A stretch of 64,000 bases of DNA from Aliirhizobium wenxiniae (GCF_014201355.1 NZ_JACHEG010000001.1:1302001-1366000); one strand, 5' to 3'. Numbered from the stretch's first letter, positions 50,072 through 59,675 are shown. Translations and numbers: made by a program. Notes: generated by a model not told the origin, from the sequence alone.

Positions 50072-51132
50072 AATCTCCAAGGCTCGGTGTAGCGACAGCC
50101 TTTGCCGCTGCTGTCTTTGCCAGCCTGTATCTCGCGAGTGCCGTTCATGCGCAGTCGCCCCTCGGGGTCGGTTCGGCAGAACCCTCTTTTTCTGTCGGCG
50201 GACCGTTCGCCCCCTATCTCAGCTGGATCAATTACTACCAGCAATCCTTTTACCGCGCCTTGACCGGCGCGCTGAAAGCGATGCGCGAAGATCCCTCCGC
50301 CCTGGCAGGCCTGATCGGCCTTTCTTTCGCCTATGGTGTCTTCCACGCCGCTGGCCCCGGCCACGGCAAGGCGGTCATCTCCTCCTACATGATCGCCAAC
50401 GAGGTGGAGCTGCGCCGCGGCGTCGCCATCTCGTTTGTCTCGGCGCTTCTCCAGGGTCTGGTCGCGATCCTTGTCGTCGGTGCCGCCTTTGTTGTCCTGC
50501 GCGGTTCGGGCATCACCATGACCAAGGCGACATGGGCGATGGAAGTCGCAAGTTTTGCCATGGTCGCCCTCTTCGGCGCCTGGCTGCTGGTGAAAAAGCT
50601 TCGCGCGCTGAAATTACGGGTTGTGCGTGTCCCGGACGCCGCCCCGGCAACCGGCACACTGTTCGATGGACCCGCCGCAAGCCGCAGCTCCACCGGCCTG
50701 AATTTCAAGGCCGTAGAAATCGACGACCATGACTATGAAGGCGACGGCGATTATTGCGAGGCCTGCGGTGTCAGCCACATGCCCGATCCGAAGATGCTGG
50801 ACGGCAAGGAATTCAGCCTCAAGGAAGCCTGGTCGGCGATCATCGCAGTCGGCCTGCGCCCCTGCTCCGGCGCCATTCTGGTCATGAGCTTTTCGCTGCT
50901 TAACGGCCTTTATCTCGGCGGCATCCTGTCGGTGCTGGCAATGTCGCTCGGCACCGCGATCACCGTCACGATCCTCGCCTCACTCGCGGTCGGCGCCAAG
51001 GATATAGCCCTCAAGGTTGCCGGACCTGGTTCGAAAACAGGCCGCCGCGTCGGCCATGCGATCGAGATCGGCGGCGCGCTTTTCGTTCTGCTGGTGGGGC
51101 TCTCGCTGCTAGGCGCGTCGCTACAGGCGTAG
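50065..51132 (+). CDS. NicO-type nickel/cobalt transporter (RcnA-like)
   Basis: This 355-residue protein begins with a hydrophobic leader and has about six membrane segments. Conserved NicO motifs are FHAAGPGHGKAVISSYM near residue 95 and GLRPCSGAILVMSFSLLNG near 270. Between them lies an acidic loop rich in Asp, Cys and His (DHDYEGDGDYCEACGVSHM), a likely metal-binding site. It probably exports Ni or Co, although import is possible in this family. It overlaps the DUF1007 gene by 7 nt. Confidence 0.87.
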   Translation: MLKSPRLGVATAFAAAVFASLYLASAVHAQSPLGVGSAEPSFSVGGPFAPYLSWINYYQQSFYRALTGALKAMREDPSALAGLIGLSFAYGVFHAAGPGHGKAVISSYMIANEVELRRGVAISFVSALLQGLVAILVVGAAFVVLRGSGITMTKATWAMEVASFAMVALFGAWLLVKKLRALKLRVVRVPDAAPATGTLFDGPAASRSSTGLNFKAVEIDDHDYEGDGDYCEACGVSHMPDPKMLDGKEFSLKEAWSAIIAVGLRPCSGAILVMSFSLLNGLYLGGILSVLAMSLGTAITVTILASLAVGAKDIALKVAGPGSKTGRRVGHAIEIGGALFVLLVGLSLLGASLQA

Positions 51133-51135
51133 GCT

Positions 51136-51336
51136 TTAGCGTCGGCGCTGATACCGCGCCCTCAGCCAGAAGATCCAGAAAAAACCGAGCAGCAGGATCG
51201 CGCCGACGACGAAGGCAAGTGCTGGCGAATACTGGCCGATCCAGAGCACCAGAGACGGCAGGAAATAGATGACCGCGACGGCGCCGATCATGATCAGCGC
51301 CGCGGCAATCATCTGCGATTTCGTCTCCGGCTTCAT
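51136..51336 (-). CDS. Small membrane protein (66 aa), unknown
   Basis: From the ATG at 51336 the protein has two membrane helices (MIAAALIMIGAVAVIYFLPSLVLW and LAFVVGAILLLGFFWIFWL) and a basic end (RARYQRRR). AGGA lies 7 nt before this ATG, inside the stop region of the acetyltransferase gene, so the two genes form an operon. A second ATG at 51342 is possible. I do not recognise the family. Confidence 0.6.
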   Translation of the reverse strand: MKPETKSQMIAAALIMIGAVAVIYFLPSLVLWIGQYSPALAFVVGAILLLGFFWIFWLRARYQRRR

Positions 51337-51346
51337 GCTCATATCC

Positions 51347-52027
51347 TCAGCTGCCGATTTCGGCGCGGATATCCTCCAGCCGGCGCTTCTGGCCACCGTC
51401 GGCATCAAAATTCTCCGGCGCAAGCCAGGCTTCGAATGCCGCGTTGATTACAGGCCACTCGCTGTCGATCATCGAGAACCATGCCGTATCGCGGTTTGCG
51501 CCGCGGGAAATCACATGCTGGCGGAACACACCTTCGAAGGTGAAGCCATAACGGATAGCCGTTCTTTTGCTCGGCTCGTTTTCGTTATGGCACTTCCACT
51601 CGTACCGGCGATAGCCGAGATCCTCGAAGACATGCTTCGCCATAAGGTAATGCAGTTCGGTCGCCATCGGCGAACGCTTCATCGCCTCGCCATGTGCAAC
51701 TGAGCCGACTTCAACGACACCATTCTTGGGATCGGGCCGCATATAGCTCGCCATCCCGACGACCTTGCCGGTCGCATTTTCCCGCGCCACTAGCGTGATG
51801 AAGCTGAGATTGGCTTGCGCACCCTCTACCCATGCACCGAACTCATCCGCGGTGGCATAGTCCTCATTGGGAAAATAGCGGATCAGATCGTTGATCCCCT
51901 CTCCGCCCAGAGCATCCCACAGCGCCTGCAGATGCTTGTCGCGATCATAGGGCTCGAGAGTAACGAACCGTCCCTTCAATGTAACAGGCTTGGGAGCTGC
52001 AACTTTATAGGTTTTCAGATCTTGCAT
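51347..52027 (-). CDS. GNAT-family N-acetyltransferase (RimJ/RimL-like)
   Basis: From the ATG at 52027 (AAGG upstream) the protein has 226 residues. VTLKGRFVTLEPYDRDKHL at the N-terminus, MASYMRPDPKNGVVEVGSVA, and the final YRRYEWKCHNENEPSKRTAIRYGF mark the RimJ/RimL type that acetylates alpha-amino groups or small molecules. A 66-residue membrane protein gene follows within 10 nt. The substrate is unknown. Confidence 0.88.
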   Translation of the reverse strand: MQDLKTYKVAAPKPVTLKGRFVTLEPYDRDKHLQALWDALGGEGINDLIRYFPNEDYATADEFGAWVEGAQANLSFITLVARENATGKVVGMASYMRPDPKNGVVEVGSVAHGEAMKRSPMATELHYLMAKHVFEDLGYRRYEWKCHNENEPSKRTAIRYGFTFEGVFRQHVISRGANRDTAWFSMIDSEWPVINAAFEAWLAPENFDADGGQKRRLEDIRAEIGS

Positions 52028-52223
52028 CGGAATGGCCTTGTTTCGGTATCCGACGATTAAGTCAGGGACATTCCAAAGGCAATGCCGCACCTGCCATTGG
52101 GCGTGGAGCCTGATGGCGAACGCCTCGTCCCCAATTTATCATCAATCAATATTTGGCTCGGCGGATATATTGTTGTTGGCCTGAGATGGATTTAAATTCG
52201 GCTGAGATTTTGGGGTGCAAAAG

Positions 52224-52535
52224 ATGCCCGTAAACCTGCCGCAAAAATCTCCGATAGACCCTCGCCTGCTGACATTGCTGGGCCATGTCGCCGAAAGCTC
52301 TGGACGCCTCTGTCTTTCCGAGGATGAATATGAATTTCTGGAGGCGGAGACGTTCTTTCAGGATGCGGCGCGCAACAAGCTCATAACCATCGATCACGGC
52401 GGAGAATGGTCGACGGGAGCGGTAATCTCAATAACGCGCGAAGGCCGCCTTATGATCGGCTCACCCGAACCCGAAAGCATCTGGAAAAGGCTTGAAGGCC
52501 TTTTCCGCCGCCGCATCGGTGGCGCAGACGGCTGA
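52224..52535 (+). CDS. Hypothetical protein (about 103 aa)
   Basis: This acidic-to-basic small protein (PRLLTLLGHVAESSGRLCLSEDEYEFLEAE, then IWKRLEGLFRRRIGG) has no recognised domain, signal peptide or membrane helix. The start may be ATG at 52224 or GTG at 52215; no strong ribosome-binding site decides between them. A GC-rich inverted repeat (AGCCGGT...ACCGGC) follows the stop at about 52543-52562 and may act as a terminator. Confidence 0.5.
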   Translation: MPVNLPQKSPIDPRLLTLLGHVAESSGRLCLSEDEYEFLEAETFFQDAARNKLITIDHGGEWSTGAVISITREGRLMIGSPEPESIWKRLEGLFRRRIGGADG

Positions 52536-52583
52536 CCGATAAGGGAGCCGGTCTGAACCGGCCCCCGTTCCTGTCAATCTAGG

Positions 52584-52847
52584 TTATCCAGAGATCAGAT
52601 CTCCTTCGCGCCACTGGTCTGCTGTCCAGTTTCTGATCCGCATGCGACGAGCAATAAATCCGCAAAGGAATGGGGTGATTGCGAAGCTCGCAACGATCAC
52701 TACGGGGATAAGATATTTCGCCTGATCGACAAAGGTCGGCACCGAAAGAACGGTGATGATGCCGACACCGAATAGCACGGCATTGATCATCAGCGCGCAC
52801 ATCACTTTCAGCCAGATATCGGTCGGAATTTTCTCGGTTTCCATCAT
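52584..52847 (-). CDS. Small two-helix membrane protein, unknown
   Basis: From the ATG at 52847 the protein has 87 residues with two hydrophobic helices (MCALMINAVLFGVGIITVLSV and YLIPVVIVASFAITPFLCGFIA) and a charged tail ending in RIRNWTADQWREGDLISG. AAGGAG precedes two consecutive ATG codons (52847 and 52844). I do not recognise the family. Confidence 0.6.
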   Translation of the reverse strand: MMETEKIPTDIWLKVMCALMINAVLFGVGIITVLSVPTFVDQAKYLIPVVIVASFAITPFLCGFIARRMRIRNWTADQWREGDLISG

Positions 52848-52934
52848 TGCCTTGCTCCTTTCAATGCCGACAAAAGCACTGGAGCCAGGATTGTTCCGAC
52901 AAAACACAACCGATACGCGTCTTCCGTATCTTCT

Positions 52935-53672
52935 CTACACTGCCGGAGACGCAACCTTGGCCGACGAAACCGTGGCGTCGATATGGTCGATCAAGGCGTC
53001 GGGCAGATTGAGACGGCCAGCAAGCATATCGAGATAACCGCGCTCCGCCCGCGTATCTGGATCGATCGTCAGCCTTGTTGCAGTATAGAGTTCGACCTTC
53101 TGCTCCTCGGTGCGCGCAGCAGCCACCAGATCGTCGATGTCGACCGGATTGGCGAGTTCCTCGGCAATGAACGCCTCGGCTTCGGCCCCGAGATCGACGG
53201 CATGGATTTTTTCCATGATGTTGGCGCGCTCGGCCTGATCGATATGGCCGTCAGCCTTGGCAGCAGCGATCATCGCCCTGACGAGCGTCAGCGCAAAATC
53301 ATTGGAAAGCTGCGGCGACTGAAGGCTGAAGGCGGAATCCGGTGGCGGCAGCGCAATCGGCTCGGCCGAAGTCGGCTGCGGTTGCGGCGCTGTCTGCGGC
53401 GACTGTCCCGACTTGTAATTCTTGTAGGCGAGATAACCGAGGCCGGCGACAGCAGCGATACCGCCGATCGTCACGGCATTGCCGGCAAGCTTGCGGCCTG
53501 TCTTTGTGCCGAGAATGGCGGCTGCGATACCCGCAGTCTTCAGAGGATTGTTCCTGGCGATGTCCGTGACCTGCCCGGCCCATCCCGAGGCGGATCCGGA
53601 TTTGTCGCTTCCCGAGCGCCCGGGAACCTGTGACCCGAGGAACTGGTCGAGAAGCTTTTTCGCATCGAACAT
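52935..53672 (-). CDS. DUF533 / TerB-like protein
   Basis: From the ATG at 53672 (AGGAGATATCG upstream) the protein has 245 residues. The N-terminal half holds an amphipathic start (FDAKKLLDQFLG) and a glycine/alanine-rich hydrophobic stretch (TIGGIAAVAGLGYLAYKNYK). The C-terminal half, ALTLVRAMIAAAKADGHIDQAERANIMEKI, is the conserved TerB-like helix bundle of the DUF533 (YebE-like) family. The function of the family is not established. Confidence 0.82.
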   Translation of the reverse strand: MFDAKKLLDQFLGSQVPGRSGSDKSGSASGWAGQVTDIARNNPLKTAGIAAAILGTKTGRKLAGNAVTIGGIAAVAGLGYLAYKNYKSGQSPQTAPQPQPTSAEPIALPPPDSAFSLQSPQLSNDFALTLVRAMIAAAKADGHIDQAERANIMEKIHAVDLGAEAEAFIAEELANPVDIDDLVAAARTEEQKVELYTATRLTIDPDTRAERGYLDMLAGRLNLPDALIDHIDATVSSAKVASPAV

Positions 53673-53792
53673 CGATATCTCCTGTCGGTTGAATTTCGAT
53701 TGGGAGATAGGAACGAAAACGCGGGAAAACAATTTTCCCGCGTGACCGATAACGAAATTGTCAGAACGCTTCGGGGAATATCCCCGGTGATC

Positions 53793-54431
53793 TCAACCCT
53801 TCAGTGCGAAGGCTTCCGAAGCAAGCTTGGTGATGCCGGCCCAGTCGCCTGCAGCAACCAGCTCCTTCGGAGCAACCCACGAGCCGCCGACGCAGACGAC
53901 GTTCGGCAGCGACAGGTAATCCTTGGCATTCTTCAGCGAGATACCACCGGTCGGGCAGAAGAACGTACCTGCGAGCGGCGAGGACCATGCCTTAAGCATG
54001 GCAGCCCCACCAGCCTGCTCGGCCGGGAAGAACTTCATCACGTCATAACCGGCTTCGCGCAGCGTCATGACTTCGCTCGGCGTTGCCGTGCCCGGCAGAA
54101 GTGGAACAGCGGAATCCTTGGCGGCAGCCAGAACGCTCGGTGCAACGCCCGGCGAAACGATGAAGGTAGAGCCGGCCTTGACGGCAGCTTCGTAATCCTT
54201 GGAGTTCAGAATGGTGCCGGCACCGACATTGGCGCCTTCGACTTCGGCAGCAACTGCCTTGATGGCATCGAGTGCCGCCGGCGTGCGCAAGGTGATTTCG
54301 ATGGCGCGCAGGCCACCGGCAACCAGCGCCTTGGCCAGATCAACAGCCGATTTCGCGTCGTCTACGATCAGCACCGGAACGACCGGCTGCAATTTGAGGA
54401 TGGAAAGGACTTTCTCGGTTTTGCTAGCCAT
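53793..54431 (-). CDS. eda: 2-keto-3-deoxy-6-phosphogluconate aldolase
   Basis: This 212-residue class I aldolase cleaves KDPG to pyruvate and glyceraldehyde-3-phosphate in the Entner-Doudoroff pathway. Glu45 (in RAIEITLRT) and Lys133 (in DVMKFFPAE) fall at the same positions as the catalytic residues of the E. coli enzyme. The ATG at 54431 is the family start; the frame continues upstream without features. No other Entner-Doudoroff genes are in the window. Confidence 0.95.
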   Translation of the reverse strand: MASKTEKVLSILKLQPVVPVLIVDDAKSAVDLAKALVAGGLRAIEITLRTPAALDAIKAVAAEVEGANVGAGTILNSKDYEAAVKAGSTFIVSPGVAPSVLAAAKDSAVPLLPGTATPSEVMTLREAGYDVMKFFPAEQAGGAAMLKAWSSPLAGTFFCPTGGISLKNAKDYLSLPNVVCVGGSWVAPKELVAAGDWAGITKLASEAFALKG

Positions 54432-54587
54432 GCACGTTCTCCCTGAAACGATTGAAAATATGGCCCCGGAAATAAACGTCGGCACGGTCATTGTCGAGAA
54501 AAAACCGGGCGGTGCGACAGAACGCATTTTCCAATCGTCATGTTTGCACTAGGTTGCTGCCGATGTTCCAAGACAGGTGTAAATGAC

Positions 54588-55085
54588 ATGGCGAAGGAAA
54601 TCGAGCGGAAGTATCTGGTCAGAACCGACGGCTGGCGCTCCGGCGCCTCCTCGTCCTCCAGCTTCCTGCAGGCCTATATCGCTTCCGGCAAGGATCGTTC
54701 GGTTCGTGTTCGCATCATGGATGGCGAAAGGGCGAAGCTGACGATCAAGATCGGCCGCGACCTCTTCGCCCGCGACGAGTTCGAATATGACGTTCCGCTT
54801 GCCGATGCCAAGGAAATGGCAGAGCAAGCCCTCGGCGTCGTTCTGGAAAAGACCCGCTACTTTGTCCCCTATGAAGGTTATACTTGGGAAGTGGACGTCT
54901 ATGCCGGTGCCTATGCCGGTCTGGTCGTGGCAGAGGTCGAGATCGCCAACGAGAAGGACCGGCCGCACCTGCCCGACTGGATAGGCAAGGAAATCACCGG
55001 TGACCGGCGTTATTCGAACGTCAACATGGCAGTTGAAGACCTGAGCGAGGAACTCGTGCATGGCTTACCGTTTAAGGCCGTCTGA
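54588..55085 (+). CDS. CYTH-domain protein (triphosphate tunnel metalloenzyme)
   Basis: This 165-residue protein begins AKEIERKYLV, the ExExK signature that binds triphosphate and metal in the CYTH tunnel. The other strands keep alternating charged residues (SVRVRIMDGERAKLTIK, EFEYDVPLADA, WEVDVYAGAYAGLVVAEVE). Most bacterial relatives hydrolyse inorganic triphosphate. The gene overlaps the CHAD gene by 26 nt, indicating coupled synthesis of partners. Confidence 0.9.
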   Translation: MAKEIERKYLVRTDGWRSGASSSSSFLQAYIASGKDRSVRVRIMDGERAKLTIKIGRDLFARDEFEYDVPLADAKEMAEQALGVVLEKTRYFVPYEGYTWEVDVYAGAYAGLVVAEVEIANEKDRPHLPDWIGKEITGDRRYSNVNMAVEDLSEELVHGLPFKAV

Positions 55086-56046
55086 ACCCTTCACCACCGA
55101 ATTCTGTTCCGTTGCCCGGCAGCAGCTTTCGAAAGCGATAGGCCATCTAGAAGATCAGCCCGACGGCCCGCACGAAGCCATTCACGACGCCCGCAAGCGC
55201 TTCAAGCGTGTTCGTTCCCTCTACCGGCTCATCCAGCCGGATGCTCCGGATTTCCGCAGGCAGGAGAATGCAAGGATCCGCGATATCGCCAGGCAACTCT
55301 CGTCCGTACGCGATGCGACCGCACTCGTCGAAACCGTAACCTATCTGGCAGACTTCGCGGCCTCTCCCGAAGAAAAAAACGCGCTCGAAACGGCACGAAC
55401 GACGCTTACCGCCCGTAGAGATCGCATCGCTGCGGAAGAACATGACCTTCCCGCCAAGATCGCCTCGGCGATCGAGGGTTGCCGCGAAGCGATCGACGCG
55501 CTCGATGCCCTGAACCTTTCGGACACCCCGCGCAAGACGGCAAAGCATCTTGGAAAGGCCTGGAGAAAGCAGCTTGAAAAAGCCCATGCCGCGGTGAGCG
55601 AATGTGAGAAGCAGGGCGGCGCCGAAACCTATCACGAACTGCGAAAGAGCGGGCAGGCCTATTGGATGCACATCTCGCTTCTGCGTGAAATCTGGCCCTC
55701 TGCGATGCAGGCGAAACAGAACGAATGCAAGACGCTGGTGGATCTTCTGGGCCACGAGCACGATCTCTCGGTCCTCACCGAATTGGCGGACAAGGAGCCC
55801 AGCCTGTTCGGCAGTGGCGACAGGCTTGCACGCCTGCTCGCGGCAATCATCAATCGTCAGCAGACGCTGCGGCGCGATGCGATGGAAAAGGCTCAAGGAC
55901 TGCTGGCAGAGACACCGGAGGAAGAGGCCGCCCTGATCGCGCTCCTTTGGGAGAGAGCGGCAGGAACCAGCTCCGGCAAGACCAACAGGAACGGAGCAGA
56001 ACCTCGAAAAGCAGAGGAAGAATCCGCGTTGCGCGGCGCGCGATAG
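55060..56046 (+). CDS. CHAD-domain protein (polyphosphate-binding family)
   Basis: This 328-residue all-helical protein has CHAD features: the conserved histidine helix [19 protein letters not shown], its repeat copy [20 protein letters not shown], and many Lys/Arg residues that would line a polyphosphate groove. CHAD domains bind polyphosphate and are often encoded with or fused to CYTH domains. The ATG at 55060 lies inside the CYTH gene, and [11 protein letters not shown] fits the family. The C-terminus is a charged tail. Confidence 0.88.
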   Translation: MAYRLRPSEPFTTEFCSVARQQLSKAIGHLEDQPDGPHEAIHDARKRFKRVRSLYRLIQPDAPDFRRQENARIRDIARQLSSVRDATALVETVTYLADFAASPEEKNALETARTTLTARRDRIAAEEHDLPAKIASAIEGCREAIDALDALNLSDTPRKTAKHLGKAWRKQLEKAHAAVSECEKQGGAETYHELRKSGQAYWMHISLLREIWPSAMQAKQNECKTLVDLLGHEHDLSVLTELADKEPSLFGSGDRLARLLAAIINRQQTLRRDAMEKAQGLLAETPEEEAALIALLWERAAGTSSGKTNRNGAEPRKAEEESALRGAR

Positions 56047-56063
56047 CGCTGTATTTGAGCCCC

Positions 56064-57020
56064 ATGACAGACAATCAGATCACATCTCGGTCCCATGCGA
56101 CCGACGGGGCAACCAATGGCTTCCTCGTTGCGGCGCTTTATCATTTCGCCCGTTTCGAGCGTTTCGAGGCGTTCCGCGAGCCCTTGCAGGCTTTCTGTGA
56201 CGAGAACGGCATCAAGGGTACGTTGCTGATTGCCCGCGAAGGCATCAACGGCACGGTTGCCGGCACCGACGATGCGATCGCCCGCCTGCTCGCTCATCTG
56301 CGCGGCCAGCCGGAATTTGCCAATCTGGAGCACAAGGAAAGCCGCGCATCGAAGATGCCTTTCCTGCGCATGAAGGTCCGGCCGAAAAAAGAGATCGTCA
56401 CCATGGGCGTCGAGGATATCGACCCCAACAAGATCGTCGGTACTTACGTCGACCCGAAGGACTGGAACGCGCTGATATCCGATCCAGAAACGATCCTGAT
56501 CGACACGCGCAACGACTACGAGACCGCGATCGGCATCTTCAAGGGCGCCGTCGATCCGAATACGAAGACCTTCCGCGAGTTTCCGGACTGGGTGCGCAAC
56601 AATACCGGCCTGCACAACAAGCCGAAGATCGCCATGTATTGCACCGGCGGCATCCGCTGCGAAAAGGCGACCGCCTTCATGAAGGAAGAAGGCTTCGAAG
56701 AGGTCTATCACCTGAAGGGCGGCATCCTCAAATATCTCGAGGAAGTGCCGGAAGAGGAAAGCATGTGGGAAGGCGCCTGCTTCGTCTTCGACGAGCGCGT
56801 CTCGGTCGAGCATGGCCTGAAGGAAGGCAATCACAAGCTCTGCCACGCCTGCCGCAATCCGATCACTGCCGAAGAGATCACCTCTGCGAAATACGAGGAA
56901 GGCGTCTCCTGTTCCAACTGCTACGACACACGCAGTGAGGCCGACCGCCTGCGCTACCGCCAGCGGCAGCACCAGATCGCCCTCGCCAAGAAGCGCGGCT
57001 TAAGGCATATCGGTAGCTGA
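56064..57020 (+). CDS. trhO: tRNA uridine(34) hydroxylase (TrhO/YceA family)
   Basis: This 318-residue rhodanese-family protein has the N-terminal domain ([12 protein letters not shown]...[16 protein letters not shown]) and a rhodanese domain with the active Cys193 in [11 protein letters not shown]. The C-terminal cysteine cluster reads CHACRNP and CSNCYD. The family installs 5-hydroxyuridine at tRNA position 34. It follows the CHAD gene by 17 nt and precedes a short phosphatase gene by 11 nt, so an operon is plausible. Confidence 0.92.
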   Translation: MTDNQITSRSHATDGATNGFLVAALYHFARFERFEAFREPLQAFCDENGIKGTLLIAREGINGTVAGTDDAIARLLAHLRGQPEFANLEHKESRASKMPFLRMKVRPKKEIVTMGVEDIDPNKIVGTYVDPKDWNALISDPETILIDTRNDYETAIGIFKGAVDPNTKTFREFPDWVRNNTGLHNKPKIAMYCTGGIRCEKATAFMKEEGFEEVYHLKGGILKYLEEVPEEESMWEGACFVFDERVSVEHGLKEGNHKLCHACRNPITAEEITSAKYEEGVSCSNCYDTRSEADRLRYRQRQHQIALAKKRGLRHIGS

Positions 57021-57031
57021 GGAGATAGCGG

Positions 57032-57352
57032 GTGAAGAACGTTCTCTTCGTCTGCAGCCAGAACAAACTGCGCAGCCCGACGGCCGAGCAGATATTTGCC
57101 GACTGGCCGGGAATAGAGACTTCTTCCGCGGGCACGAATAACGACGCAGAAAACCCGCTTTCCGACGAACTCGTCGAATGGGCGGACATCATCTTCGTGA
57201 TGGAACGCACCCACAGAACCAAACTGCAACCGAGATATCGCGCCGCGATGAAGAGCGCGCGCCTCATCTGCCTTGATATTCCCGACGACTATCAATTCAT
57301 GGATCCACGCTTGGTGGAGCTTCTGAAAGTTAAGGTCCCGCGCTATCTCTGA
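57032..57352 (+). CDS. Short low-molecular-weight protein-tyrosine-phosphatase-like protein
   Basis: This 106-residue protein starts with GTG behind GAGGAGATAG and has the CX5R phosphate loop at residues 8-14 (CSQNKLR). The downstream segment VEWADIIFVMERTHRTKL and LDIPDDYQFMDP is of low-molecular-weight phosphatase type. It is about 50 residues shorter than classical enzymes, and the usual DPYY acid loop is replaced by DDYQFMDP. It ends 6 nt before the convergent GGDEF/EAL gene. Confidence 0.82.
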   Translation: MKNVLFVCSQNKLRSPTAEQIFADWPGIETSSAGTNNDAENPLSDELVEWADIIFVMERTHRTKLQPRYRAAMKSARLICLDIPDDYQFMDPRLVELLKVKVPRYL

Positions 57353-57358
57353 CTAATG

Positions 57359-59557
57359 TCACGCCAGCGAAAAGATCGCCCTGCGCTCATCGCGCCGGAA
57401 AACGCTATCAATATCGTCAGCCGACATCGGTTGGCCGAACAGGTAGCCCTGCAACTGATCACAGCCTGTGAGCCGCAACTGCAGCACCTGGGCATCCGTC
57501 TCCACACCTTCGGCGGTAACTGGAATATCCAGCGAGCGCGCAAGTGCCACGGTCGCATGCAGAAGGTCGACCGCGCTTCGTTCCTGATCGAGCGCGTGGA
57601 TCAGAGATTTGTCGATCTTCATGCGGTCGAAACCGAACTGCCTGAGATAACCGACGCTTGAGAAACCGGCGCCGAAATCGTCGAGTGCGATATGGACCCC
57701 CAGCCGCCGCAGCTCGGCCATCGAGGTTTTCGCTCGGTCGGCATTCTGGATGAAATAACCTTCGGTCATCTCCAGCGTGATTTCGGCGGGGCTGGCTTCT
57801 GTCTGGCGAAGCACGCAGGCAACGTTCTGCGGAAACGCAGGGTCGCGGAATTGCCCCGGAGAGATGTTGACCGACAGCTTCAGGCCCGGCCAGCGTTTCA
57901 CCGTCTCGCAGGCACGATGCAACACAAAGAGACCGAGCTGATCGATCAGGCCGGAGGTTTCGGCGATCGGAATGAAGACATCCGGGGAAACCGCGCCATA
58001 GCCCCTGCGGTTCCAGCGGGCCAGCGCCTCCACCCCTACGATCCTGCCATCCTGCGCCGAGACCACCGGCTGATAGACAACGTTCAGCTCCTGCCGTTCG
58101 ATGGCGATCCTGAGGTCGATTTCGAGCCTGTGGCGCTCCTCCCGCTCGGCATCCATGTCCGGCGTGTAATACTCAAAGCGGCTGCGCCCGCTATCCTTGG
58201 CCCGATACATCGCCATGTCGGCGCGCCGGACCAGTTCTCCACCATTAACACTGCCGCGCGCGGATATCGCGATGCCGATGCTCGTGCCGATCACGGCCAC
58301 CCGCTCACCGATGGTGAAGGGCTCCGCGAAAAAGCCTAAAATGCGCTCGCACAGCATCGCCGTCTCGCGGCCCGGATCGTCCGAAAGAACTGCAATGGCA
58401 AACTCGTCTCCACCGACCCGCGCAAGCACAGCCCCCTCGCCTACGAGGATCCTCAGCCCTGCCGCGACGCTGCGGATCAGCGTGTCGCCGGTACCATGCC
58501 CATAGGCATCGTTGACTTCCTTGAACCCGTCGAGATCGAGATAGAGCATCGTCACGCTCTGCCCGTTGCGCGCGCCTTCCTCCACCATATCATCGAGAGC
58601 CATGAAGAAACCCGTACGGTTGAGCAGACCACTCAGCCTGTCGGTCATCGCTAGACGGCGCGCCGAGGCCTCATCGGCTTTCAGTCGATTGAGAGTATTC
58701 GTTCCGGCAACCAGCAGAAGCAGGAAGAAAAGCCCGACCATGGCCACCGCGCTGTAAACCAGTGAGCGGACCTGAAGGTAGCTGACGTCCCCCGGCTTGC
58801 GCGGCGTCCAGCCAAGCTTTGCCAGAAGCCGGCCATGCACGTTACGGATCTCGACTGCATTGGGCAGCGCCTCATCGGCACCGACGAAATGCAGTCCGCC
58901 AATGACATAGGTCTCCCCGAGTGCCGCAACCTTCTCGTTATCGAGATGGCGTGCGAAAACCAGATAGCGCCGGTTTTCCGCAGACACGTCGATAGCACCC
59001 GACTTCTCGCGGATGAGAGCGACACCGATCGCCGAAACACCCTTGCTGGTAGCGATAAATCCTGTCGCCTCCGGTACGCTCTCCGGACCAGCCGACTGCG
59101 CCTTGTCGAAAAGTGTCCAGAGCGATGAATCGAAATAGTCGCCGGGTGCCCAGTCGACCGGATGACCGTCCTGATAGGACATCAACACATTGCGATGGGT
59201 GTCCAGCAGCATCGCAACGTCGAAAAGATCGCTGTTGACGGTCATGTCGCCGAAATTGCTGACGATCCAGTCCTGCCCGTCCGGCGCATAAACGAAATTC
59301 GCCGCATCGTCCCAGGCGGCATAGTCGTTCAGCGTCGCATGAAGCTGATCCTGAAAGGTCCGAACTGCACCACTGGTCGTCGCACGCGACCGTTGTTCAT
59401 CGAGATTGTTGGTGTGGTCTGCGATCCGGTTGACGGCCGTGAGAATGAAGACCGTGACGAGAAAAACGACAATGGCGAAGGCGCCGAGCATCGAAGTCAC
59501 GGCGGACTTGCGCCCAACGTTCACGGGGCGTCGGAAACGGAATGATAACAGCCCCAT
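57359..59557 (-). CDS. CHASE4-GGDEF-EAL c-di-GMP enzyme
   Basis: From the ATG at 59557 (GAGGGG upstream) the protein has 732 residues. The order is a membrane helix, an extracytoplasmic CHASE4 sensor with LNDYAAWDDAANF, a second helix near residue 270, then GGDEF and EAL domains. GGDEF is intact (RVGGDEFAIAV). EAL motifs are also intact: VEALARW, SVNISPG, EMTEGYF, DDFGAGFSS, MKIDKSL and EGVETD. Both cyclase and phosphodiesterase activity are possible. I do not see an RxxD inhibitory site before GGDEF. Confidence 0.92.
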   Translation of the reverse strand: MGLLSFRFRRPVNVGRKSAVTSMLGAFAIVVFLVTVFILTAVNRIADHTNNLDEQRSRATTSGAVRTFQDQLHATLNDYAAWDDAANFVYAPDGQDWIVSNFGDMTVNSDLFDVAMLLDTHRNVLMSYQDGHPVDWAPGDYFDSSLWTLFDKAQSAGPESVPEATGFIATSKGVSAIGVALIREKSGAIDVSAENRRYLVFARHLDNEKVAALGETYVIGGLHFVGADEALPNAVEIRNVHGRLLAKLGWTPRKPGDVSYLQVRSLVYSAVAMVGLFFLLLLVAGTNTLNRLKADEASARRLAMTDRLSGLLNRTGFFMALDDMVEEGARNGQSVTMLYLDLDGFKEVNDAYGHGTGDTLIRSVAAGLRILVGEGAVLARVGGDEFAIAVLSDDPGRETAMLCERILGFFAEPFTIGERVAVIGTSIGIAISARGSVNGGELVRRADMAMYRAKDSGRSRFEYYTPDMDAEREERHRLEIDLRIAIERQELNVVYQPVVSAQDGRIVGVEALARWNRRGYGAVSPDVFIPIAETSGLIDQLGLFVLHRACETVKRWPGLKLSVNISPGQFRDPAFPQNVACVLRQTEASPAEITLEMTEGYFIQNADRAKTSMAELRRLGVHIALDDFGAGFSSVGYLRQFGFDRMKIDKSLIHALDQERSAVDLLHATVALARSLDIPVTAEGVETDAQVLQLRLTGCDQLQGYLFGQPMSADDIDSVFRRDERRAIFSLA

Positions 59558-59634
59558 AGAACCCCTCACTAAACCAGAAGTTTATCGCGAATATTCCTTC
59601 AGATACAGTTAAGATTGAAGTGAAAGATACCACA

Positions 59635-59675
59635 TCAAAAAGAAGCCCCTTACGCGATCTCTCGCGTAAGGGGCT
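59635..59675 (-). terminator. Terminator of the metNIQQ operon
   Basis: A perfect 14-bp stem (AGCCCCTTACGCGA at 59644-59657 with its complement at 59662-59675) and a 4-nt loop read into TTCTTTTTG on the minus strand. It is 32 nt after the last metQ stop. Confidence 0.9.
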
